DNA of 64,000 nucleotides from CALKXV01 sp965228905 (GTDB taxonomy: Bacteria > Pseudomonadota > Alphaproteobacteria > Rhodobacterales > Rhodobacteraceae). The stretch is taken from the NCBI GenBank assembly GCA_965228905.1, contig CBDDII010000002.1, forward strand, positions 62,001 to 126,000. Direction: 5' to 3'. Below, in pieces: positions 17,889-25,522 of the stretch (the first letter of the stretch is position 1; the number at the start of each line of letters is the position of its first letter). A program made the position numbers and the translations under genes. The notes beneath the pieces are model-generated. The model was not told where the DNA came from and made no database searches. It worked only from the letters and a program-made list of their open reading frames with translations.

Positions 17889-20800
17889 TCAACTCCAGCC
17901 GCTGTTTCGGCGCGGATCGACCGATCCTTCCCGGCCCCAGATATCGGTGCGGGTCAACCCTGTGGCGCGCGAAAACCCTTCGCCGCCCGTGCCTTCGCCG
18001 GGGTCAAGCCGGGGGGTGCCGGGGGTCAGTCGATGACGCAGGAAGGCCATCGGGTGGGCGCGAAGGGTCAGGCGCATGGCGACGTAATCTTCCACGACAT
18101 GTTCCCCTGCCGTCATCTCGGGCAGGCGGGCCGGGGCTTCGACGATGCCTTCGCCGTCAAGGTCCTGGGCGAATAGGGGCAGGGGCTTTTCAGAGGCAAT
18201 CGCCGAGGCGGCCCAGAGCGCCTGGCGTCGGGACAGGCCGAGCGGGGCAAAGACATCCGCTTCGGCCAGAATGCGTAGCATTCGGGGTTCGAGCCCGGCC
18301 CGCCGCCAGACGTCTTCCACCCCCTGGTAACCGTTGCCGCGTGCCGCGACGATCCAGGTGCAGTCTTCCTCGCGCATCGCCTTGATCTGGCGAAACCCGA
18401 GACGCAGGGCAAGGCCGCCCTTGCCGTCGGGTTCCATCGTGTTGTCCCAGGTGGAGGCGTTGATGTCGGGCGGGCGGACCTCGACCCCGTGTTCGCGGGC
18501 GTCGCGGACGATCTGGGCGGGGGCGTAAAATCCCATGGGTTGGGAGTTGAGCAGCGCACAGGCGAAGATGCCGGGGTGGTGGCATTTGAGCCAGGAGGAC
18601 GCGTAGACGAGGAGGGCGAAACTGGCGGCGTGGCTTTCGGGGAAACCGTAGGAGCCGAAGCCTTCGATCTGGGAAAAGCAGCGTTCGGCGAAATCATCCT
18701 CGTAGCCGTTGTCACGCATCCCCTTCAGGAACCGGTTGCGAAATTCCGAAACGTTGCCGTGTTTCTTGAAGGTGGCGAGGGAACGGCGCAGGCGGTCGGC
18801 TTCCTCGGGGGTGAACCCGGCACCCACGATGGCGATCTGCATCGCCTGTTCCTGAAACAGCGGCACGCCGAGGGTTTTGCCCAGCACCTTGCCCAACTCG
18901 TCGGAAGGAAACTCGACCTTTTCCTCACCGTTTCGGCGGCGGATGAAGGGATGCACCATGTCGCCCTGGATCGGCCCCGGTCGGATGATCGCGGTTTCGA
19001 TCACAAGGTCGTAGAAGGTGCGCGGCTTCATGCGGGGCAGGAAGTTCATCTGGGCGCGGGATTCGACCTGGAAGACGCCTAAAGAGTCGGCCGCACAAAG
19101 CATGTCATAGACCTTGGGGTCTTCGGGCGGCAGCGTGGCAAGGGTGTAATCCACCTGGTGGTGGGTCTCGATCAGGTCGAAGGCCTTGCGGATGCAGGAC
19201 AGCATTCCAAGCGCCAGAACGTCGACTTTGAGGATGCCAAGGGCGTCGATGTCGTCCTTGTCCCAGCAGATGACGGTGCGGTCCTCCATCGTGGCGTTTT
19301 CCACCGGGACCAATTCGTCAAGTCGGCCTTCGGTGATGACAAAGCCACCGACGTGTTGGGAAAGATGGCGGGGGAAGCCCTGGATTTCGAAGATGAGTTT
19401 CAGCGTGAGGGCGAGGCGCTTGTCTGTGGGATCCAGTCCGATTTCGCGAAGCTGGCTTTCGGCCATGCCGGAGGTGTCGAAGAAACCCCAGAGTTGCGAG
19501 GAGATCGCGCCGATCGTGTCTTCGGTCAGGCCCATGGCGCGGCCCACCTCGCGGATGGCGCGTTTGCCGCGATAATGGACGACGGTGGCGCAGAGCCCGG
19601 CGCGGTGACGGCCGTAGCGTTCGTAGATGTGCTGGATCACCTCCTCGCGGCGTTCGTGTTCGAAGTCGACGTCGATGTCGGGGGGTTCGTCGCGGGCCTC
19701 GGAGACGAAGCGTTCGAAGACCATGGTGCCGATTTCGGGGGAGACCGAGGTGACGCCGAGGCAGTAGCAGACGACGGAGTTTGCGGCGGATCCGCGCCCC
19801 TGGCAGAGGATGCCACGGGATCGGGCAAAGGCAACCACGTCGCGGACGGTCAGGAAATAGGATTCGTAGTTCAGTCTGGCGATGAGGGTCAACTCGTGCT
19901 TCAGAAGGGTTCGCACGTTTTCGGGCGCGCCTGCGGGATAGCGCCATTTCAGGCCTTCGTGTGCCAGACGTGTCAGACGTTCGGCAGCGGTTTCGCCTTC
20001 GGCAATCTCGGAAGGGTATTCGTAGCGCAACTCGTCCAGGTGGAAGGTGAGGCTTTCGGCAAGTGTGGCGGCACGGTCGACGGCACCGGAATGTGCACCG
20101 AAAAGGCGGCGCATTTCGGTTTCCGACCTCAGGCGCTGTTCGCTGTTGGCAAGGGCGGCGCGGCCAAGGTCATCGACCCGGCGGCCAAGGCGAATGGCGC
20201 TGAGGACATCGGCCAGTTGGCGGCGCGATCCGTGGTGCATCCGGGGGCAGGCACTGGCGACGGTCGGGATGTTCAGCCGGCTTGCAAGGGCGGCCAACCT
20301 GTCGAACCGGACCCCATCCTGCCCGTCATAGCGTGGGGTCATCAGAAGGTGACAGTCATCCGGAAAGCGGCGCGTCAGCCGTTCCGCCTGTGGCAGCCAA
20401 TCGCCCGCGCCGGGTTTTGCCGTTTCGCCCTTGGGCGGGTGGATCAGAAGGGCAAGATCGGCACCGAACTCCAGCAGATCGGCAAGGCAGAGAAGGCAGA
20501 TGCCTTTTTCGGCCTTCAGCCGTCCGCGCGAGATCAGGCGGCAAAGGTTGCCCCAGCCCTTGCGGGTCTTGGGGAGCGTGGTGACGGTAAAGCCGGTGTC
20601 GAGAACAATCCGCGCGGCAGGCAGAAGCCGGGGCACGTTCAGGACGGCGGCGGAGGCGTCGATGTCGGGTGGCTGCACCCGCGTTTCAAAGGCGGCAAGG
20701 GGGGGATTTTGCGTATTTTTGAAACGGTGAAGGGGATTGGGGTTTTCCCTTTGCCCCGGCGGGGTGTTCAAGGGATCGGTGGTTTCAATCGCGGAGAGGG

Positions 20801-21098
20801 TGCCGGTCTTCTGGCGGAAGGCGCTGCCGGGGTAGCTTTCGTAGACCTGTTTCGGGCGGTCCCAGCCTGCCACGGGGGCAGGGGGGCCGATCAGGTCGCC
20901 TGTCAGTCGTTCCTTCACCTGCCTTGCGATTTCGCGCAGGCGGGTATGTGCCCGGACCACGCCCGCGACCGAGTTTTCATCGGCAATCGCAATCGCCGAA
21001 AGTCCCAGGAGCGCGGCGCGGTCGACGTATTCCTCGGCGTGGCTGGCGCCGGTGAGGAAAGTGAAGTTGGACGTCGCGCTCAGTTCCGCAAAGGACAT
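17889..21098 (-). CDS. dnaE2: Error-prone DNA polymerase III alpha subunit DnaE2
   Basis: C-family polymerase used in damage-induced mutagenesis and translesion synthesis. The 1069 residues contain an N-terminal PHP domain (FTFLTGASHAEEYVDRAALL), the polymerase palm with the catalytic aspartates in PPDIDVDFEHERREE (about residues 472-486), the fingers, and a C-terminal OB-like region (AGEHVVEDYVAMRLTLRAHPMAFL). ATG 21098 (MSFAELSATSNF) is preferred over TTG 21113. Residues about 70-155 form a long insertion in the PHP domain that is proline/polar-rich. In most relatives imuA and imuB sit directly upstream; here a 382-base non-coding gap and a methyltransferase are found instead. A LexA-like site lies at 21157-21171. 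Confidence 0.93.
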   Translation of the reverse strand: MSFAELSATSNFTFLTGASHAEEYVDRAALLGLSAIAIADENSVAGVVRAHTRLREIARQVKERLTGDLIGPPAPVAGWDRPKQVYESYPGSAFRQKTGTLSAIETTDPLNTPPGQRENPNPLHRFKNTQNPPLAAFETRVQPPDIDASAAVLNVPRLLPAARIVLDTGFTVTTLPKTRKGWGNLCRLISRGRLKAEKGICLLCLADLLEFGADLALLIHPPKGETAKPGAGDWLPQAERLTRRFPDDCHLLMTPRYDGQDGVRFDRLAALASRLNIPTVASACPRMHHGSRRQLADVLSAIRLGRRVDDLGRAALANSEQRLRSETEMRRLFGAHSGAVDRAATLAESLTFHLDELRYEYPSEIAEGETAAERLTRLAHEGLKWRYPAGAPENVRTLLKHELTLIARLNYESYFLTVRDVVAFARSRGILCQGRGSAANSVVCYCLGVTSVSPEIGTMVFERFVSEARDEPPDIDVDFEHERREEVIQHIYERYGRHRAGLCATVVHYRGKRAIREVGRAMGLTEDTIGAISSQLWGFFDTSGMAESQLREIGLDPTDKRLALTLKLIFEIQGFPRHLSQHVGGFVITEGRLDELVPVENATMEDRTVICWDKDDIDALGILKVDVLALGMLSCIRKAFDLIETHHQVDYTLATLPPEDPKVYDMLCAADSLGVFQVESRAQMNFLPRMKPRTFYDLVIETAIIRPGPIQGDMVHPFIRRRNGEEKVEFPSDELGKVLGKTLGVPLFQEQAMQIAIVGAGFTPEEADRLRRSLATFKKHGNVSEFRNRFLKGMRDNGYEDDFAERCFSQIEGFGSYGFPESHAASFALLVYASSWLKCHHPGIFACALLNSQPMGFYAPAQIVRDAREHGVEVRPPDINASTWDNTMEPDGKGGLALRLGFRQIKAMREEDCTWIVAARGNGYQGVEDVWRRAGLEPRMLRILAEADVFAPLGLSRRQALWAASAIASEKPLPLFAQDLDGEGIVEAPARLPEMTAGEHVVEDYVAMRLTLRAHPMAFLRHRLTPGTPRLDPGEGTGGEGFSRATGLTRTDIWGREGSVDPRRNSGWS

Positions 21099-21156
21099 GG
21101 CCGATTCCCCCAAGAGGTAGCAAAATCAGGGCGAATCCCCCGAAGACGGTCATGAT

Positions 21157-21171
21157 ATTCACGTTTTGTTC
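21157..21171. promoter_or_regulatory. Candidate LexA (SOS) box of dnaE2
   Basis: ATTC-ACGTTTT-GTTC matches 7 of 8 fixed bases of the alphaproteobacterial SOS box GTTC-N7-GTTC with exact spacing. It is about 60 bases upstream of the dnaE2 start, the right place for an operator, and dnaE2 is a known SOS gene in this class. Confidence 0.55.
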
Positions 21172-21424
21172 TATTCTCCAGCCTTCTTTCACGGAAGGGT
21201 TTCACGGAGTTCGCGATCTTTCACGCTTGGCTCACAGCAGGGGGTGCCGGTTCGATTGACCCCACGTCACCCGGGGGGCAAGCTCTCCTCAGCCGCATCA
21301 CAAACGCGGCGCTGGTAACACATTTTAGCCAGTCGGATCGGGGATCAATTACGGGTCAGAAAACACCGGTTCGACCGTAGTGAGTGATGGGGTGGTAATG
21401 ACGAGTTGAGGGGTAAATGGTGGG
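21172..21424. other. Non-coding gap upstream of dnaE2
   Basis: No convincing open frame with a binding site is seen. The stretch contains several interrupted direct and inverted words (for example TTTCACGG twice) and low coding character. It presumably holds the dnaE2 promoter at its left end and leads into the long hairpin at 21425. Confidence 0.4.
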
Positions 21425-21490
21425 CGTTCGTAGAATGTGAAGGTGGAACAATCCCTCGTCCCTAAGGGCCACCTTTGCATTCTGCGGACG
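21425..21490 (+). ncRNA. Long 22-bp stem-loop, candidate RNA element
   Basis: Bases 21425-21446 pair with 21469-21490 over 22 consecutive positions with a 22-base loop. All pairs are Watson-Crick except four G-U wobbles (28/87, 31/84, 38/77, 39/76 in the last two digits). On the opposite strand these four would be A-C mismatches, so the structure is complete only in a plus-strand transcript. It lies just past the 3' end of the methyltransferase gene, which runs on the minus strand. It could be an independent small RNA, or a mobile hairpin repeat. Confidence 0.45.
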
Positions 21491-21495
21491 TTAAA

Positions 21496-22350
21496 TCATT
21501 TTCGTTGCAAAAGGGTTATCAGGTAGCGGTTGTTGTGGGTGAAAACCTCGCCCGTCCGTTCGTTTCCGCGCAGGCGTTGATTGAGGCGATGCGCCCTGCG
21601 TTTGCCCAGAAAAGTGTTCAGCGTCTTTGACAGCAGCCAGCGCGCTTTCGGCTTTTTTGCCGTCATTTCGGCGTCGATCAGGGTGATTGCGTCGCCGAAG
21701 ACGTGAAACAGCGCCTGTTCGAGGTCGATGGAAGGCGCGACGGCTTCGGTGATGTCTTCTTCCTTCAGCACCGACACAGGACGATCATCGAGCGCCTCGC
21801 GGAACTTTGTCACGGGATGGCCGCCGCCGGCGATGCGGGTCTTGCCGCTGCGGGTGAAATTGTCGGAGCGGAAGCAGTCGGCGATCAGGACGTGACCGGT
21901 GTCAGTGATATAACCCAGAGCCTTGTCGAGGGCGAGGTCGAGGGGGATGTACTGGAAACTTTCGGAAAAGAGGCAAAGGTCGAATTTGTCGTCGGATGCG
22001 AAGTCCTCGAACGGCATTTCATGGACCTTGGCCTCGGGTGCGTTCTGGCGACAACGTGCGGCCAGAAGCGGAGAAGGGACAACGATTTCAACGCGATGGC
22101 CAAGGCCGATCAGTTTCTTCGCCGTCTCGCCGGCACCACCGCCGACGTCGAGGATCGAAAGCGGGCCTGCGGGAAGGTAACCGAAGAGTTTTTCGGTATA
22201 GGCGGCCTGGGCCTTGCCGATGTTCTCCGCCTTCTGCTCAAGCCCGGTCCAGAGCCCGTAGTGCAGGTTTTCCGCGCCGGTCAGCCAGCGGATGAAGCCG
22301 AGGCCTGCGTCAAGCCCGATGGCCCGGGTGTCGATCTTTTTCTTTACCAT
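21496..22350 (-). CDS. Class I SAM-dependent methyltransferase
   Basis: A 284-residue methyltransferase. SAM-binding motif I is LSILDVGGGAGETAKKLIGLGH (near residue 64); motif II-like HEMPFEDF, motif IV DLCLFSESFQYIPLD, and a post-motif LIADCFRSDNF are visible. The N-terminus (GLGFIRWLTGAENLHYGLW) and the basic C-terminal region (LGKRRAHRLNQRLRG) may bind an acidic or lipid substrate. Acceptor unknown. It stands alone upstream of dnaE2 on the same strand. Confidence 0.8.
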   Translation of the reverse strand: MVKKKIDTRAIGLDAGLGFIRWLTGAENLHYGLWTGLEQKAENIGKAQAAYTEKLFGYLPAGPLSILDVGGGAGETAKKLIGLGHRVEIVVPSPLLAARCRQNAPEAKVHEMPFEDFASDDKFDLCLFSESFQYIPLDLALDKALGYITDTGHVLIADCFRSDNFTRSGKTRIAGGGHPVTKFREALDDRPVSVLKEEDITEAVAPSIDLEQALFHVFGDAITLIDAEMTAKKPKARWLLSKTLNTFLGKRRAHRLNQRLRGNERTGEVFTHNNRYLITLLQRK

Positions 22351-22391
22351 GATCCGGGTTTATCCCTGGCGGGGGGCAAGGAAAAGCCGGA

Positions 22392-22874
22392 TCATCGGGC
22401 GGCGTCGCATTTGCCGAAGCGGTGGCAATCGACGATGCGTTGTTCGGCCTCTTCTGTCGATCTGAGCGTTTTGCTTGCGCAGGCGTCAAGGTGAACGATC
22501 CGGGCGTTGCCTTCGTGCTTGAGAGCAATGAAAACCTCGGTGCCCGGGTAAGGAACGGAACCACAGGCGTTTGAAAAGCAACTGAGCCGCAGTGTGACTT
22601 CGCCATCGTAAGGAATGGTAAATCCATCGGACGCGAGGGCGCGCCCAACCAGTTGTGCCGGTGCTTCCGACGTGGCGGAGAACGGGTGCTTTCCGGATTC
22701 ATTTCTTGGGACATAGGCCGGGGCGAGGGGCGTAACCTGTCCGATCACAAAGGAAAAATGATCGTCGCTGTCGCGGGCGCTGGTGTAGATGCGCAAGTGG
22801 TCGGGGATCATGCAGGACAGGGCGTTTGCGGTCTGGGTGGCGCAGAGAAAGGCGATGATGGCGAGGCGGATCAT
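22392..22874 (-). CDS. Secreted cysteine-containing protein of unknown function
   Basis: A 160-residue protein with a clear signal peptide (MIRLAIIAFLCATQTANA, mature start near LSCMIPDH). The mature region has seven cysteines (for example SCFSNACGSV, LDACASK, DCHRFGKCD), suggesting disulfides in the periplasm. No family recognised. ATG 22874 overlaps the stop of the DoxX gene by 4 bases (ATGA), so rppH-doxX-this gene form one coupled minus-strand operon. Confidence 0.7.
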   Translation of the reverse strand: MIRLAIIAFLCATQTANALSCMIPDHLRIYTSARDSDDHFSFVIGQVTPLAPAYVPRNESGKHPFSATSEAPAQLVGRALASDGFTIPYDGEVTLRLSCFSNACGSVPYPGTEVFIALKHEGNARIVHLDACASKTLRSTEEAEQRIVDCHRFGKCDAAR

Positions 22875-23221
22875 GGGCTTGGCTCCGGTCGGTTGGCGAG
22901 GATCAGGAGACCTCCGGCGATGGCCAGGTTCTTGATGAATATGGACATTTGCCAGGGATCGTCCGGGATGAAGTGGAAGGCGCTGGTGGCGATACAATAG
23001 GCGGCGAGGGCAAGCGCCATGGGGCGGAGCGCGATGGCGAGGATCAGGGAGAGCGCGCCGAGGAGATTGAAGGCGAGAGCGGGCCAGACAAGGAAACCGG
23101 GGAGGCGGAATTTCTCAAGAAGATCATAGTCATACTCGGGTGCGACCGCCTTTTGGACAGCACCGGCGATGAAGAGGAGGGCGATGAGCCAGCGGCCGAT
23201 GCGGTCTTGCCAGAGTGTCAT
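22871..23221 (-). CDS. DoxX-family membrane protein
   Basis: A 116-residue inner-membrane protein with four hydrophobic helices: IGRWLIALLFIAGAVQKAV, FLVWPALAFNLLGALSLILAIAL, ALALAAYCIATSAFHF and IFIKNLAIAGGLLILA. The pattern with KNLAIAGGLL near the end is typical of DoxX/DoxD-like proteins, which are linked to redox or sulfur metabolism in some organisms. ATGA overlaps with both neighbours show tight coupling in an operon behind rppH. Specific role unknown. Confidence 0.8.
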   Translation of the reverse strand: MTLWQDRIGRWLIALLFIAGAVQKAVAPEYDYDLLEKFRLPGFLVWPALAFNLLGALSLILAIALRPMALALAAYCIATSAFHFIPDDPWQMSIFIKNLAIAGGLLILANRPEPSP

Positions 23222-23685
23222 AGCTTGTCGCGGAAGGCGGCGATGACTGCTTCGTAGACTTGCAGCTTGAATGGCACAATGTTTTCAAGCACTTCATCGG
23301 GGGTGGACCAGCGCCAGCGGGAAAATTCCTGGTGATCCTGCTCGATCTGCACGTCCGCGTCATCCCCTTGAAAACGCAAGAGAAACCAACGCTGTTGCTG
23401 GCCCCGGTAACGGCCTTTCCAGAGCTTGCCGACAAGGTGGTCGGGCAGATCGTAGGTGATCCAGTCGTCGGTCGTGGCCTCGATCCGAGCGAGGGTTCGG
23501 GGCACGCCGGTTTCTTCTTCAAGCTCACGAAATGCAGCGATTTCAGGGGTTTCGCCCTTGTCGATCCCGCCTTGAGGCATCTGCCAGGCGCCGGGCGTGT
23601 CGATGCGTTCGCCAGTGAAAATCAGGCCCGCCGCATTGGCCAGAACGACGCCCACGCAGGGACGATAGGGGAGGTTTTCCGTCAT
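23218..23685 (-). CDS. rppH: RNA pyrophosphohydrolase (Nudix)
   Basis: Removes pyrophosphate from the 5' end of transcripts and so triggers mRNA decay; also hydrolyses dinucleoside polyphosphates. The 155 residues start MTENLPYRPCVGVVLAN, the RppH N-terminus. The Nudix box is GGIDKGETPEIAAFRELEEE plus TGV (about residues 39-61). WKGRYRGQQQRWFLLRF is also family-specific. ATG 23685 is chosen; an open frame continues upstream but through the 11-bp repeat array, which argues against it. The array lies 45 bases upstream and may affect expression. Confidence 0.93.
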   Translation of the reverse strand: MTENLPYRPCVGVVLANAAGLIFTGERIDTPGAWQMPQGGIDKGETPEIAAFRELEEETGVPRTLARIEATTDDWITYDLPDHLVGKLWKGRYRGQQQRWFLLRFQGDDADVQIEQDHQEFSRWRWSTPDEVLENIVPFKLQVYEAVIAAFRDKL

Positions 23686-23729
23686 GGGACAAGTCTTAAC
23701 GCGACCGTGCGGTGGGCGAAAACCCCAAT

Positions 23730-23778
23730 CGGTATCACGTCGGTATTGCGTCGGTATTGCGTCGGTATCGCGTCGGTG
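23730..23778. repeat. 11-bp direct-repeat array, copy 1
   Basis: Four complete units of 11 bases with the pattern CGGTATYRCGT start at 23730, 23741, 23752 and 23763, followed by a partial CGGTG. The period equals about one turn of B-DNA. It lies in the 163-base intergenic region between rppH (minus, start 23685) and the BrnA-like gene (plus, start 23849). A second array of the same unit, number and orientation is at 60180-60228. Function not known to me. Confidence 0.85.
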
Positions 23779-23848
23779 CGTTCTGGCGGGTTTTCGGACG
23801 TTAACCATTTCGCGCGATCCTGATGCGTCCAAGTCAAGGAGAGGCGCG

Positions 23849-24316
23849 ATGAGCACGAGATCTGCCCCGGCGCGGGGGTCGAAATCCCGGCGGCTGGCCG
23901 AGGAACGGTTTTACACACATTTGATTCGGTCGTCGTTTGAAAGCGAGAACGCCTTTCTGGAGACTTTACGCCGCGAGGTGCCGGAGGCATGGCACACGCT
24001 GGAGATGGACCTGGAGGTCGAGACGCCGAAAGAGAAGGTGACGCTATACCTCGACCGGGCCGTGATCACGATGTTTCGGAAAATGGGCAAGGGATACCAG
24101 GCGCGGATCAACCGGATCCTCGAGACCTGGTTGCAGATGAAGATCTCGGAAATCGAGACGTTCCGCAAAGAGATGATCATGCGGGTGGCAGAGGCAAACC
24201 GATATCCGGATCGGGAGCGGACGAAGCATGAGGCGGAAATGACGAGGGAGGCAGAGAAGCTGGTGGAACATTGGGCCTATGAGGAGGGGTTTGAGGCGGG
24301 AAGGCGGGGGCGGTGA
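23849..24316 (+). CDS. BrnA-family antitoxin-like protein, no BrnT partner
   Basis: A 155-residue protein. The middle segment VTLYLDRAVITMFRKMGKGYQARINRILETWL matches the ribbon-helix-helix end of BrnA antitoxins (the LD..V...F...GKGYQ.RIN.. pattern). In characterised systems BrnA neutralises the RNase BrnT, encoded immediately upstream, and represses its own promoter. Here no BrnT-like frame is adjacent: rppH is divergent and the downstream gene is antiparallel. The protein is also longer, with an N-terminal basic part and a helical tail (MREAEKLVEHWAYEEGFEAG-like). ATG 23849 has AAGGAGAGG in front. It may be a stand-alone DNA-binding regulator. Confidence 0.7.
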   Translation: MSTRSAPARGSKSRRLAEERFYTHLIRSSFESENAFLETLRREVPEAWHTLEMDLEVETPKEKVTLYLDRAVITMFRKMGKGYQARINRILETWLQMKISEIETFRKEMIMRVAEANRYPDRERTKHEAEMTREAEKLVEHWAYEEGFEAGRRGR

Positions 24317-24344
24317 GGTTTGGTTTGAAATTCGGCTTTCGGAC

Positions 24345-25028
24345 TTAGCCGACCTTTGCCATCAATCCCAATAACCATTCAGGGTATCCTGACGTAATTG
24401 ACTTGAGAGCCAAAACTGTCGTTTTGTGCTCATCACCAACTAAGCCGACTTTTCTATGATATCGTAGCCCAGAGGCTCGAACACCTGCTTCGCTAAGTGC
24501 GGCGACCGCATGCTCTTTGGCTTGCTCTTTTTGACCAGAACGCTGCCGGATCAGAGCATGACACGCGTGGTACAGGAAACGCTGAACGGCAAAATTCAAG
24601 CCCTGTTTCGAGAGACTTTTTTCGGCACGCAGCAGCAGATCGAAGGCAAACGGAAACTCGGAAATCTCACCTTTTCTGGCGATCAAAAATGGTGCGTCCA
24701 ACAGAACATATGCAGGAAAAAATGGTTGGCTTTCATCGTGCTGTAGAATGCTTCGATATTCATCGAGTGCCTTATTCAGTTTTCCGAGCTTCTCATACGC
24801 CTTTGCCGATGCCGCAATCACCTCAAGGTCCCACACTTCGTTGGTTCGGGTGTTGTTGTACGTATCGACCAGTCGCAGGGCGTCACATGGGAACCGCTCA
24901 GCCAACGTCTGAATCTGTATCTTGAGTTGTTGGTCTCTTTGACCACGACTGCGGTCAAGTCGCTCAAGAAACCGGTTCTCGATTTCCGAGTTCCACTCCT
25001 CATTTCGATACCAGTCTTCTCTGCCCAT
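24345..25028 (-). CDS. TPR-like protein of unknown function
   Basis: A 227-residue protein starting MGREDWYRNEEWNSEIENRF. It resembles a group of bacterial proteins with a DWYRN.EWN N-terminus followed by helical repeats. The segments LKIQIQTLAERFPCDALRLVD, ASAKAYEKLGKLNKALDEYRSIL and QRFLYHACHALIRQRSGQKEQA look like tetratricopeptide helices. Its base composition is lower in G+C than the flanking genes, with AAAAA-rich codons, which suggests lateral transfer. No toxin, nuclease or membrane motif is seen. Function not assigned. Confidence 0.7.
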   Translation of the reverse strand: MGREDWYRNEEWNSEIENRFLERLDRSRGQRDQQLKIQIQTLAERFPCDALRLVDTYNNTRTNEVWDLEVIAASAKAYEKLGKLNKALDEYRSILQHDESQPFFPAYVLLDAPFLIARKGEISEFPFAFDLLLRAEKSLSKQGLNFAVQRFLYHACHALIRQRSGQKEQAKEHAVAALSEAGVRASGLRYHRKVGLVGDEHKTTVLALKSITSGYPEWLLGLMAKVG

Positions 25029-25210
25029 GTAGCACACTTATGGCGTTCGCTTTCGGCTGTAAACGCGACCCCTTGCTGCTGACACTTTGGGCTCAAACCG
25101 GACATCTGACAAAATCCGTCAATTTTGCTAGGACGGAAAAAACGTCCGTGATCGGAACTGCGGGATGAATCTGCCGCTTGCGTATCTTGAGACAGTCACC
25201 AACATGCACA

Positions 25211-25412
25211 ACCGCCCGGCGCAGGCCGGGCATCGCCCGACCTCCCCCCGGAGGGCGATTTTGGAACATCGGCCAAGGGTAAAACGCTTGGCAGCTTGGA
25301 AATGTCGAGCCTCACACAACCGTTGCAAACGCCCTCCAGGTCGGTCGACGCCCGGCCTGCGCCAAACCTGCCGCCCAGGTGTATTTGAATGGCGGGGTGA
25401 GCCCCGCCCTAC
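25211..25412. repeat. Cluster of inverted intergenic repeats
   Basis: The gap between the TPR-like gene and asd holds several hairpins. GCCCGGC-GCAG-GCCGGGC lies at 25214-25231 and ATCGCCC...GGGCGAT at 25232-25259 with an inner CTCC/GGAG. The same module recurs inverted at 25331-25363 (CGACGCCCGGCCTGCGCC at 25346-25363 is the reverse of the left copy with one change). A third hairpin GGCGGGG-TGAG-CCCCGCC is at 25391-25408 and resembles one at 62508-62524. The layout is that of a REP/BIME cluster. No gene is seen from 25029 to 25522. Confidence 0.65.
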
Positions 25413-25522
25413 GGCGCGTGATCGGCTCTATCACCGATAATCATGCGCTGCCGGGGGTTTGGCCTTTCCTTGCCACGTCCCAAGGGCTATAGCGCCCCCG
25501 TCCCAAGACATAGGAGGTCAAA

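Noticed and set aside
19158..21155. 665-residue plus-strand open frame
   Set aside because: Complete antisense of dnaE2; a by-product of high G+C codon bias, with no ribosome-binding site or known domain.
23730..23778. Considered as a CRISPR-like array
   Set aside because: Units of 11 bases are contiguous with no spacers and there are no cas genes.
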